The position numbers and the translations under genes were made by a program. Of a stretch of DNA of 45,851 nt, positions 35,161 to 42,907 are shown piece after piece. Position 1 is the first letter of the stretch. Each line of letters begins with the position of its first letter. This DNA comes from an uncultured Opitutia bacterium (GTDB lineage: Bacteria; Verrucomicrobiota; Verrucomicrobiia; Opitutales; Opitutaceae). The notes under the pieces are model-generated. The model was not told the origin of the DNA. It worked only from the letters and a program-made list of their open reading frames with translations, and searched no databases. The stretch lies in contig CAIJFT010000356.1 in NCBI GenBank assembly GCA_903820035.1, positions 1 through 45,851 of the forward strand, written 5' to 3'.

Positions 35161-35928
35161 TCAGGCCGGAAAGATCCAACGCGTGGCGAGATAAAGCACC
35201 GACGGCCCGAGCAGGCAGCCAAGCCCGGTGTAGAACGTTGCGGCCATCACCCCGTACGGCACGAGTTTGGGATCGGTCGCCGCCAGCCCGGCCGAGACGC
35301 CGCTATTGGTGCCCATCGTGCCGCCGTAGATCATCGCGGTGTGCGGGTTGTCGAGACCGAGCGATTTTGCGAGCACGGGGGTCGCGATCATCACGAGAAT
35401 CGCCTTAACCAGTCCCGCCGCAATGCTCAGCGCCATCACCTCGGACGTGGCCCCGAGCGCCGCGCCGGTGACGGGACCAACGATGTACGTCACGGCACCC
35501 GCACCGATGGTCGTAAGGCTCACGGCATCGCGGTAGCCGAACGCCGCCGCCACCGCCACGCCGCAGATGAATGAAACCGTTACGCCGGAAAACAACGCGA
35601 CGACGACCGGCAGGCCGGAACGACGCAGGTCGGCGAAACTTGCGCCGTACGCTGTCGCCACGATGCAGAAGTCGCGGAGCATGTTCCCACCGAGCAGACC
35701 CATGCCGGCAAACACGGTGACATCTGCGATCCCGTTTTTTCCGCCCGTCATCCGGCCGCCGACATAGGCCAGGACCAGGCCGGCGAAGACCGCGATTGCC
35801 GAGCCGTGCAGCCGGCCGCGCGTCACACGGTCGGAAATCAGATACGACAACCCCATCACGGCGCCGACCACGGCGAAACTCGTGACGAGCGCGTTCTTAA
35901 CCAGGGCGTCGCGCAGTAGGTCGATCAT
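35161..35928 (-). CDS. madM: Malonate transporter subunit MadM
   Basis: This is a 255-residue, highly hydrophobic protein with about eight to ten membrane segments. It follows MadM in length and sequence style (GLSYLISDRVTRGRLHGSAIA, VTVFAGMGLLGGNMLRDFCIVATAYG, LGLDNPHTAMIYGGTMGTNSGVSAGLAATDPKLVPYG). MadL and MadM together carry malonate into the cell in symport with Na+ in Malonomonas. The ATG overlaps the madL stop as ATGA (35928-35925), and a strong AGGAGG lies just upstream, so translation is coupled but also independently initiated. Confidence 0.92.
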   Translation of the reverse strand: MIDLLRDALVKNALVTSFAVVGAVMGLSYLISDRVTRGRLHGSAIAVFAGLVLAYVGGRMTGGKNGIADVTVFAGMGLLGGNMLRDFCIVATAYGASFADLRRSGLPVVVALFSGVTVSFICGVAVAAAFGYRDAVSLTTIGAGAVTYIVGPVTGAALGATSEVMALSIAAGLVKAILVMIATPVLAKSLGLDNPHTAMIYGGTMGTNSGVSAGLAATDPKLVPYGVMAATFYTGLGCLLGPSVLYLATRWIFPA

Positions 35929-36329
35929 ACGGCCTCCTGAGTTTTCGCGGTCGCTGCCTCACCGGCCCGCGGCGGCGGACGACCGAGCCGCGAAATCAAC
36001 GGAATCAACGCGAAGCTCAGCGCCACGCCGCTGGTGCCGGCGAGGAGCGCCAACGGACCGCCCTTGATGGCACCGAGGACGTTTTGCTGCGCCGCCATCG
36101 CCACGACAACGGGCAGGTACATCCCGCTCCAAAAGGCCACGCCGGCCGCGGACGGCGGCTTGAACTTTCCTTCCCGCGCCAGGCGGTCGGTGAAGTAGAT
36201 CAGAAACAACATCGAGAAGCCCACGCCACCCACGTTGGCCTTCACGCCGAGCAAGACACCGAGCCCGTCCCCGAGTACGAGCCCGAGCAGATAGGAGACC
36301 GCGAGTAGAGCGACGCCGTAGATGATCAT
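35925..36329 (-). CDS. madL: Malonate transporter subunit MadL
   Basis: This is a 134-residue membrane protein starting at ATG 36329. Features match MadL: MIIYGVALLAVSYLLGLVLGD, then LGVKANVGGVGFSMLFLIYF, GVAFWSGMYLPVVVAMAAQQNV and GGPLALLAGTSGVALSF. It is the smaller partner of MadM in the Na+-coupled malonate carrier. It begins 2 bp after the matB stop and ends overlapping madM by 4 bp, so the three genes form one tightly coupled operon. No Shine-Dalgarno sequence is evident before its ATG, which suggests coupling to matB translation. Confidence 0.93.
   Translation of the reverse strand: MIIYGVALLAVSYLLGLVLGDGLGVLLGVKANVGGVGFSMLFLIYFTDRLAREGKFKPPSAAGVAFWSGMYLPVVVAMAAQQNVLGAIKGGPLALLAGTSGVALSFALIPLISRLGRPPPRAGEAATAKTQEAV
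35933..35938 (-). promoter_or_regulatory. Strong ribosome-binding site for madM
   Basis: AGGAGG reads on the minus strand 4 nt before the madM ATG, inside the end of madL. It is a full-consensus site, unusual in a window where most starts lack one, and supports this madM start. Confidence 0.8.
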
Positions 36330-36331
36330 GG

Positions 36332-37795
36332 TCAGGGCTGCCAGACCGGCAGGAGACGTTTCTGAACTTTGCCTAAAGCGGTCCGCGGCAATGCATCGAC
36401 GCGCACGAATGCCCGCGGGTGCTTGAACGACGCGAGCTGCGTGCGCAGGTATGCCATCGCCGCCGTCTCGTCAAATTTCGCCGCGTCGACGACGACGTAC
36501 GCCACCGGCACCTCGCCGCGCACCGCGTCCGGCGCACCCACGACCGTCGCCTCGAGCACCCCGGGTTGCTCGAGGATGAGTTCCTCGATCTCGCGCGGGT
36601 AGATGTTGAAGCCGCCGGAAATGATCAGGTCGCTGCGCCGGCCCTGCAACGTGATGTAGCCGTCGGGCGCGCGCACGCCGATGTCGCCGGTGCGGAACCA
36701 GCCGTCCTGCCACGCCGCGGCCGTCGCATCGGGCCGCTGCCAGTAGCCGGCGCAGACATTCGCGCCCTTCACCCACACCTCGCCGCTCGTGCCGTCCGGC
36801 ACCACCGCCCCGGCCTCGTCGCAGATGCGCACGGCGACATGCGGCAGCGGCAGCCCGACCGTACCCGGCCGGCGCTCCCCGTCGTAGGGGTTGCTGATGT
36901 TCATCAGCGTCTCGGTCATGCCGTAACGCTCGAGGATCACCGAGCCGTAGAGCTGGCGGAACTTCTCGTGGACCTCGGCGGGCAGGGGCGCCGAGCCCGA
37001 CACCGCGAGCCGCAGCCGCGCTCCGATCGCGCGCGCCCGCTCCGCCGGCAACTCGAGCAAACGCACAAACATCGCCGGCACCCCGAAGAACACCGTCGGC
37101 TGGTAGTCATCGAACCACTCGGCCGCCTTCGCATGCTCGAAGCGCTCCGTCAGCCGGAGATGGCAACCACTCAGGAGCCAGCAGTGGATGCCGTTCGCCA
37201 GCCCGTGCACGTGAAAGAGCGGCAGCGTGGCGAGGTAGCGGTCGTTTTCCGTGAAGCGCCACTCGCTTACCAGGGCGGCCCCGTTGGCGGCGAAGTTCTG
37301 CTGGGTGAGGACCGCCCCCTTGGACGCCCCGGTCGTGCCCGACGTGTAAATCAAGGAGAGAGGCGTGTCCGGCGTGCAGGCGACGACGAGCCGCGACACG
37401 GACAGTGGCGCGGCCTCGGCGGTCAGCGCGTCGACGTCCCAAATTGCGGTGCCCGCGGGAATGAAGCCGGCCATGTCGGCCGACGTGACGACCGCCTTCG
37501 GCGCCGCGTCGGCGAGGATGTGCTTCAGCTCGCGCTCACGGTAGAGCACGTTCACCGGCACAATCACGAGCCCGAGCTTTACGCCGGCGAGCCAGAGATC
37601 GATCACCTCGAGGCGATTCTGCAGGAAGAACGCGAGCCGGTCGCCGCGTTGCAGTCCGCGTGCGCGCAAGGCGTGGACGAGCCGGTTGCTGCGCACCTCG
37701 AAGTCACCGAAGGTGAAGGCGCGACCGGCGAATTCCAACGCGGGCTTATCGGCGCGACCGAGCAGTGAGCGATCGAAACGGGAAAGGAGGGGCAT
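36332..37795 (-). CDS. matB: Malonyl-CoA synthetase MatB
   Basis: This is a 487-residue adenylate-forming enzyme. I start at ATG 37795 (PLLSRFDRSLLG); the frame runs 17 codons further back without family sequence. Motifs: P-loop TSGTTGASKG (151-160), LPLFHVHGL, ERYGMTETLMNISNPYDGERRPGTVGLPLP (a stretch typical of MatB), the hinge GWFRTGDIG, and the catalytic Lys476 in RTALGKVQK. It makes malonyl-CoA from malonate, ATP and CoA in the cytoplasm. The gene is first in the operon, followed by the malonate carrier genes. No malonyl-CoA decarboxylase (MatA) or malonate decarboxylase subunit is in the window, so the product may feed fatty-acid or polyketide synthesis instead of acetyl-CoA production. 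Confidence 0.93.
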   Translation of the reverse strand: MPLLSRFDRSLLGRADKPALEFAGRAFTFGDFEVRSNRLVHALRARGLQRGDRLAFFLQNRLEVIDLWLAGVKLGLVIVPVNVLYRERELKHILADAAPKAVVTSADMAGFIPAGTAIWDVDALTAEAAPLSVSRLVVACTPDTPLSLIYTSGTTGASKGAVLTQQNFAANGAALVSEWRFTENDRYLATLPLFHVHGLANGIHCWLLSGCHLRLTERFEHAKAAEWFDDYQPTVFFGVPAMFVRLLELPAERARAIGARLRLAVSGSAPLPAEVHEKFRQLYGSVILERYGMTETLMNISNPYDGERRPGTVGLPLPHVAVRICDEAGAVVPDGTSGEVWVKGANVCAGYWQRPDATAAAWQDGWFRTGDIGVRAPDGYITLQGRRSDLIISGGFNIYPREIEELILEQPGVLEATVVGAPDAVRGEVPVAYVVVDAAKFDETAAMAYLRTQLASFKHPRAFVRVDALPRTALGKVQKRLLPVWQP

Positions 37796-37878
37796 GACGT
37801 GGCAAAAGCGGATCGCAGCGTGCAGGGCCCGCCCGCCCCAAGGCAAACCTCATGTGGTGCGCATCGAGGCAGGGCGTT

Positions 37879-37952
37879 GTCGGCCTTGCCGGCGGGCGGG
37901 CGCAAAACGTCCCGCGGCCCGAATCGAACACCCGGCCACCGGCCGGGCCTAC
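37879..37952. repeat. REPIN-like element, GTCG...CTAC bounded (74 bp)
   Basis: The left end GTCGGCCTTGCCGGCGGGCG and the right end CGGCCACCGGCCGGGCCTAC repeat the layout of 11132-11203. It lies between matB and the DUF1501 gene, ending 10 bp from the stop of the latter. Confidence 0.7.
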
Positions 37953-37962
37953 ATCGCCGCCC

Positions 37963-39465
37963 CTACCCGATCAGCGGCTTGATCACGTGCCCGTGCACGT
38001 CGGTCAGGCGGCGGTCGATGCCGTTGTGCCGGTAGGTGAGCCGCGTGTGGTCGAGGCCGAGTTGGTGCAAAATCGTCGCGTGGACGTCGTACACGTACGT
38101 CGGATTCAAGCGGTCGAGCGGCTTGTAGCCCCAGACGTCGCTCTCGCCGTGGGTGACGCCGCCCTTGATCCCGCCGCCGCACATCCAGTTGGTGAACACA
38201 TACGGATTGTGGTCGCGCCCCTTGCCGCCCTGCGTCGAGGGCATGCGGCCGAATTCGGTCGTCCAAAGAATGAGGGTGTCCTCAAGCAGCCCGCGCTGCT
38301 TCATATCCTGGATGAACGCCGCCGCACCGCGCGCCATGCCGAGCGCGAGCGGACCGTGGTCGCGTTTCACGTCTTCATGCGAATCCCAGTTGCGGCGCGG
38401 GAAGCTATTGTCGTTGCCGCTCCACACCTGCACGAAACGCACCCCGCGCTCGAGGAGCCGGCGGGCCGCGAGACACTTCTGCGAAAAATAGAATGCCTCC
38501 TCCGCCGCATTGATCTCCTTCGGCCAAGTCTGCGGGCCCCCGTCGAGGCCGTAGAGCTTGAGGACGTGCGCCGGCTCCGTCTTGAAGTCGAGCGCCTCGG
38601 GCGCCGCGAGCTGCATCTTCGCCGCGAGTTCATAACTGCGGATGCGCGCATCGAGCCGCTGGTCGCCCTCGCGACCGCCGGCGTGCTCGCGGTTGAGCTC
38701 GGCCATGAGCCGGTGCGCCGCCGCCTCGCCCCGGGGCGTGATGTACTTGCCCGTCTGGTGTGGATACAGGTCCGCGATCGGGGCGGCGGTGCCGGGGAAG
38801 ATCATGGTCCCGCTGTGCTGCGAGGGCAGAAACGCCGAGTCCCAGTTCTTCACGCCGTTCGACGCGAAGCCGCGGTGGTCGGGGAGCACGACAAAGGTCG
38901 GCAGGTTGTCGTTCAGCGAGCCGAGGCCATAGCTGACCCAACAGCCCGCGCCGGGAAATCCGGGCAGTTGAAAACCGGTGGTCTGCAGCAGCGTGGCCGC
39001 GCTGTGCACCCCGGACTTGCCGACCATATTGTGAATGAAGGCCAGATCGTCGACGACCGCGCCGAGCGGCGCCACCGCATCGCTGAGCATCTTCCCGCTT
39101 TGACCATACGGCCGGAAATCCCACAGCGGCCGCAGCCACGGGCCGAGCCCGTTCTGAAACACCTCCACCGGCTCGCCGAAATCGCTCGGCTGGCCGTCGC
39201 GCTTGATCAACTCGGGCTTGAAATCGAAGAGGTCGATGTGACTCGCCGCCCCCGCCATGAAAAACTGCACGACGCGCTTCGCCTTCGCCGGATGGTGCAG
39301 CGACCGCGTGCCCGCCCCCGGCGCATCCAGCGCCAACGCACGGTCCTGCCCGAGCATCGCGGCCAGCGCGAGCCCGCCCAGGCCGCCGCCGGAATGCCAG
39401 AGAAACTCCCGGCGCGAGAGCGGCGCCGCGGCTGACGGACGGTGGAAGGGGGAGTCGTTCGTCAT
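37963..39465 (-). CDS. Tat-exported DUF1501 protein
   Basis: This is a 500-residue protein starting at ATG 39465. The Tat signal is LSRREFLWHSGGGLGGLALAAML (R18-R19). It is a DUF1501 member of the alkaline-phosphatase/sulfatase-like fold: VQFFMAGAASHIDLFDFKPEL, the C-terminal TLILWTTEFGRMPSTQGGKGRDHNP and VDVHATILHQLGLDHTRLTYRHNGIDRRLTDVHGHVI-type ending. Metal ligands are probably the Asp and His residues in these motifs. No reaction is proven for the family. It lies downstream of the DUF1549/DUF1553 cytochrome gene on the same strand, the standard partner, but with a 188-bp spacer holding a REPIN. Confidence 0.9.
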   Translation of the reverse strand: MTNDSPFHRPSAAAPLSRREFLWHSGGGLGGLALAAMLGQDRALALDAPGAGTRSLHHPAKAKRVVQFFMAGAASHIDLFDFKPELIKRDGQPSDFGEPVEVFQNGLGPWLRPLWDFRPYGQSGKMLSDAVAPLGAVVDDLAFIHNMVGKSGVHSAATLLQTTGFQLPGFPGAGCWVSYGLGSLNDNLPTFVVLPDHRGFASNGVKNWDSAFLPSQHSGTMIFPGTAAPIADLYPHQTGKYITPRGEAAAHRLMAELNREHAGGREGDQRLDARIRSYELAAKMQLAAPEALDFKTEPAHVLKLYGLDGGPQTWPKEINAAEEAFYFSQKCLAARRLLERGVRFVQVWSGNDNSFPRRNWDSHEDVKRDHGPLALGMARGAAAFIQDMKQRGLLEDTLILWTTEFGRMPSTQGGKGRDHNPYVFTNWMCGGGIKGGVTHGESDVWGYKPLDRLNPTYVYDVHATILHQLGLDHTRLTYRHNGIDRRLTDVHGHVIKPLIG

Positions 39466-39519
39466 CGCAGAGGCGAGCTCACGGGATGGAAGTGAAGGTT
39501 GAAAGTGGAAAGACGAGAC

Positions 39520-39597
39520 GTAGCCCTGCGCGTGAGCGCAGGGAGATCGGCTGAAACTGAGATATCACGATGTCCCTGCGCTCACGCGCAGGGCTAC
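39520..39597. repeat. Canonical REPIN: two facing GTAG REP units (78 bp)
   Basis: The left unit 39520-39544 is GTAG, CCCTGCGC, GTGA, GCGCAGGG, A. The right unit 39573-39597 is its exact reverse complement, ending CTAC. The 28-bp middle differs. Each unit is itself a hairpin. This is the best-kept copy in the window and lies inside the spacer between the DUF1549/1553 and DUF1501 genes. Confidence 0.85.
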
Positions 39598-39653
39598 CTT
39601 CGGCAACTATTGCTTCACCGTTCACCGTGGTCCTTTGAACTGCTGCTTCCGGT

Positions 39654-42635
39654 TCAATCGACAAAAGCAAACTCGTTTAGGTTGAACAGCAGCCGGCAGA
39701 GCGCCGGCAAGCCCTCGGCCTGCGCAAAAGCGAGCAGCTTCTCCCGCGTCGCCGCGTCGGGCATCCGGCCGAGGGTGAGCGCGTGCGCCCGCTCGACCTG
39801 CGCGGACGGATCCGCCCGTTCAGCCTGCACGCGGGCCGCGAGGTGCCGCGCCTGGGCGACAATGAAACCGTTGTTCAACAGCGCCAGCGCCTGGAGCGGC
39901 GAAAGACTTTCGTTGCGCTTGTCCACGCGCATGGACGGATCCGCGCAGTCGAGCGACGTCATCCACGGCTGCGTCTGCGAGCGGACAATGAAGCGGTAGA
40001 TCGAGCGCCGCCACGTTTTCGCGTCCTCGGGATCAGACAGCTCGTAACGGAAGTGCGGCGAGTGCTCCGGACGCTCGATCACAAAGTCCTGCCAGCCGGG
40101 ACCGCCGGTCGCCAGATCGAGTGTGCCGCTCGCCGCCAGCACGGCGTCACGCAGCGCCTCGGCCTCGAGTTTACGGCGATTCTGGCGCCAGAGGAGCGTG
40201 TTGCCGGCGTCGACTTTCTCCGCCGCCGGTTGGCCCGTCGTCGCCTGCCGGTAGGTCTCGCTCGTCACGATCAACCGGTGCAATGCCTTCAGCGAACCGC
40301 CGCCATCGCGGAATTCCGCGGCGAGCCAGTCGAGCAATTCGGGGTGCGTGGGGAGACTGCCGTTGTGGCCGAAGTCGTTCGGCGTATCGACGAGGCCGCG
40401 CCCGAAATGATACTGCCACACGCGGTTTACCACACTGCGCCACGTGAGCGGATTGCGCTCGTCGGTGAGCCAGCGGGCCAGCGCGGCACGGCGCTCGCTC
40501 TCGGGGGCGGCGGCGGGCAACGCGAACCGGGGGGAGGCAAACGTCAGTGCCGCCAAGGCTCCCGGCCCGACCGGCCGGCCGGGCTGCGTGACCTGCCCGC
40601 GCGCCAGCACCGTGATCGGGCGCGGCCGTCCGCCGTCCGGTCCGGTGCCGCGAAATGTCCCCGTGCCGGTGTGGATGCCGCCCGCGTACACGAGGTCGGG
40701 CTTGGGTAACGTCCTCAGCTCGGCGGCGACCGCCGTGGACTTTTTCAAGAGCGCGGCGCGGCGGACCCGGGTCGCCTCGTCGGCAGACGCGAGCAAGAGC
40801 GCGCCCCGTTCGCGTTGCAGCGCGATGCGTTCCTCGGTGGACATCGCGGCGGGGGCGAGGCCGTCGGTGAGATTGGACTTCCGCCAGCGCACGCCTGACT
40901 CGATGGAGTCGAGCGCGGTCACGGGGCGGCCGAGCGCGACGTTCTGGCCGGCGCGGTCCGTGACGCGCAGCTCGGCGAGGGCGAACATATAGTCGTCCTT
41001 GCGCGGCGCGAGTTTCGCCACGGTCACGCGCACATAGCGGCCGACGATACCGTCGTCTTTGCTGCCACCGGTGGAGAACGGCGTGAGGCCCGGGTTCGGA
41101 TAATCCGCCATGAACGTCACGTCGTAGCGGATCCATGCGAGTTTCACGCCGCGGCGAAACTCGGGGTCGTCGCTCACCTCGACCTTGAAACGCACGGGGA
41201 AACCGAAGCCGGCGCCGATGCCGTTGTAGGTGTCGTGTGCGGGCAGGAGCCAGACGCGGTCGATGTCCACCGTTTCGCCGAGATCGACCTGCACCCACTT
41301 GGTGACGTCGGGCGTCGGGGACAACGCGCTGTGGTAGCCGAAACTCGGGCTCGGCCGGCCCGGCTGCGCCGGATCGCTGGTCAACGGGGCGTCGAGCCGG
41401 CGGGTGAGTTCCGCGTAGGCCTCGCCGGCGCGGGCCCGGAGCGGCGCGTCGATGGCGGCGAGCGCGGCGGTCGCATCCGCCTGCTCGCGCCGCAGCCGCT
41501 GGAACCGCGCGTTCAGCGTGTCGTCGCGGTAGTATTCACGGTCGGTACGGTCGAGGGCGGAGAAGACCGCCTGCAGGCTGTAATAGTCCTCCTGCGAGAT
41601 CGGGTCGAACTTGTGTTGATGGCACTGCGCGCAGTGCACGGTGAGGCTGGAGAACGTGCCGATCGTGTTCGCCACCATGTCGTCGCGGTCGAGGTGCCGC
41701 GCGAGTTTGCCGTCGGCCTTCGACTCCGGCACCTCGGCGTGCCCGATGAAATCCCACGGCCCCGCGGCGATGAAGCCGAGCGCCTCGATCCCGTCGGCCG
41801 TGCCCGGGAACAACCCGTCGCCCGCGACCTGTTCCTGGACGAAACGCGCGAACGGCTTGTCCGTGTTCAGCGCCCGGATCACGTAGTCGCGGTAGGGCCA
41901 GGCGTTGGGCCGGAGCTTGTCCTTATCGTAACCGTGCGTGTCGCCGTAGTGCACGACGTCGAGCCAGTGCCGCGCCCAACGTTCACCGTAGCGGGGCGAG
42001 GCGAGCAACCGGTCCACGAGCCGCGCGTAGGCGTCGGGCGCGCGGTCGCTGGCGAAGGCGTCCAGCTCCTCCGGCGTCGGCGGCAGACCGGTGAGGTCGA
42101 AATACAACCGCCGGCCCAGCGTGCGGGCGTCGGCCCGGGGAGTGGGCCGGAGGCCGACGGAGCTGAGTTTGGCGCGGATAAAGGCGTCGATCGGGTGCGC
42201 GGCGCCGGCGGGCGGCGGCGGTTTCGCAATCGGTTTCAGCGACCACCAGTCGAGGGGATCACGCACGGCGGCGCTCGCGGCGGCGGGCCAGTCGGCCCCC
42301 GCGTCGATCCACGCCTTGATGAGCGCAATCTGCTCCGGCGGGAGCGGGTCGCCCTCGGGCGGCATCTTCATGTCGTCGACCTCGCCCGCGATGAATTTCA
42401 CCAGCGGACTGGCGGCGCCCTTGCCGGGGACGATATTGGGTTCGCCGCTTTCACCACCGGTCAGGGCGATGGATTTCACGTCGAGCCGGTAGCCGCTCTT
42501 CTGTTTTTCGGGCCCGTGGCACTTGAAGCAGTGCTCGGCGAGGATCGGCCGGATGTCGGTCGCAAACGCCGGCGGCGCCGCGTCACACGACGACGCGAGC
42601 GCGAACACAACAAAGGTGGGCAAAATGCGTTTCAA
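39654..42635 (-). CDS. Large secreted haem protein PSCyt1-DUF1549-discoidin-DUF1553
   Basis: This is a 993-residue protein with a TTG start at 42635, accepted because MKRILPTFVVFALASSCDA is a good signal peptide. Order of parts: cytochrome c module C36-F-K-C39-H40 with MPPEGD; DUF1549 (PIDAFIRAKLSSVGLRPTP ... YGERWARHWLDVVHYGDTHGYDKD) with a second C335-A-Q-C338-H339; an F5/8 type C (discoidin)-like domain at about 430-595 (WVQVDLGETVDIDRVWLLPA ... GRYVRVTVAKL ... FALAELRV); DUF1553 to the end (RNPLTWRSVVNRVWQYHFGRGLVDTPNDFG). The haem and discoidin parts suggest an exported redox or carbohydrate-binding enzyme. The reaction is unknown. The partner DUF1501 gene lies downstream. Confidence 0.92.
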   Translation of the reverse strand: MKRILPTFVVFALASSCDAAPPAFATDIRPILAEHCFKCHGPEKQKSGYRLDVKSIALTGGESGEPNIVPGKGAASPLVKFIAGEVDDMKMPPEGDPLPPEQIALIKAWIDAGADWPAAASAAVRDPLDWWSLKPIAKPPPPAGAAHPIDAFIRAKLSSVGLRPTPRADARTLGRRLYFDLTGLPPTPEELDAFASDRAPDAYARLVDRLLASPRYGERWARHWLDVVHYGDTHGYDKDKLRPNAWPYRDYVIRALNTDKPFARFVQEQVAGDGLFPGTADGIEALGFIAAGPWDFIGHAEVPESKADGKLARHLDRDDMVANTIGTFSSLTVHCAQCHQHKFDPISQEDYYSLQAVFSALDRTDREYYRDDTLNARFQRLRREQADATAALAAIDAPLRARAGEAYAELTRRLDAPLTSDPAQPGRPSPSFGYHSALSPTPDVTKWVQVDLGETVDIDRVWLLPAHDTYNGIGAGFGFPVRFKVEVSDDPEFRRGVKLAWIRYDVTFMADYPNPGLTPFSTGGSKDDGIVGRYVRVTVAKLAPRKDDYMFALAELRVTDRAGQNVALGRPVTALDSIESGVRWRKSNLTDGLAPAAMSTEERIALQRERGALLLASADEATRVRRAALLKKSTAVAAELRTLPKPDLVYAGGIHTGTGTFRGTGPDGGRPRPITVLARGQVTQPGRPVGPGALAALTFASPRFALPAAAPESERRAALARWLTDERNPLTWRSVVNRVWQYHFGRGLVDTPNDFGHNGSLPTHPELLDWLAAEFRDGGGSLKALHRLIVTSETYRQATTGQPAAEKVDAGNTLLWRQNRRKLEAEALRDAVLAASGTLDLATGGPGWQDFVIERPEHSPHFRYELSDPEDAKTWRRSIYRFIVRSQTQPWMTSLDCADPSMRVDKRNESLSPLQALALLNNGFIVAQARHLAARVQAERADPSAQVERAHALTLGRMPDAATREKLLAFAQAEGLPALCRLLFNLNEFAFVD

Positions 42636-42855
42636 GGGCCGGCGTGACGAACCGTGGGAAACCTTGTTTGGGCCGAAGGACCGGAGCGTTGTCGAGCCCT
42701 ACGTTGGCCACCCAACCGCCGGGACCACCCGACGGCCGTTTCACCTGGACCTGAAACGACCGCTCGGGACGCGCGGTGCGGCGGCAGCAGCGGCTGCCAA
42801 ACACCGACCGATCGGCTGGGAAAAGCGCCCCTCCGAAGGGACCGCTGCGCGGTGG

Positions 42856-42877
42856 GGCCCGATGTCGCCATCGGGCC
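42856..42877. terminator. CCCGATG hairpin 3' of the TonB receptor gene
   Basis: GGCCCGATG (42856-42864) pairs with CATCGGGCC (42869-42877), loop TCGC, 31 bp beyond the receptor stop on the minus strand. There is no U-tract. The remainder of 42636-42907 holds degenerate copies of the repeat blocks (for example GGGAAAAGCGCCCCTCC at about 42817-42833) and no gene. Confidence 0.6.
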
Positions 42878-42907
42878 GTTGCCGACCTGACACCGTGCCG
42901 CAGCCGA

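Noticed and set aside
39520-39597. CRISPR repeat-spacer unit
   Set aside because: The two units face each other instead of being direct repeats, there are only two, and no cas genes occur.
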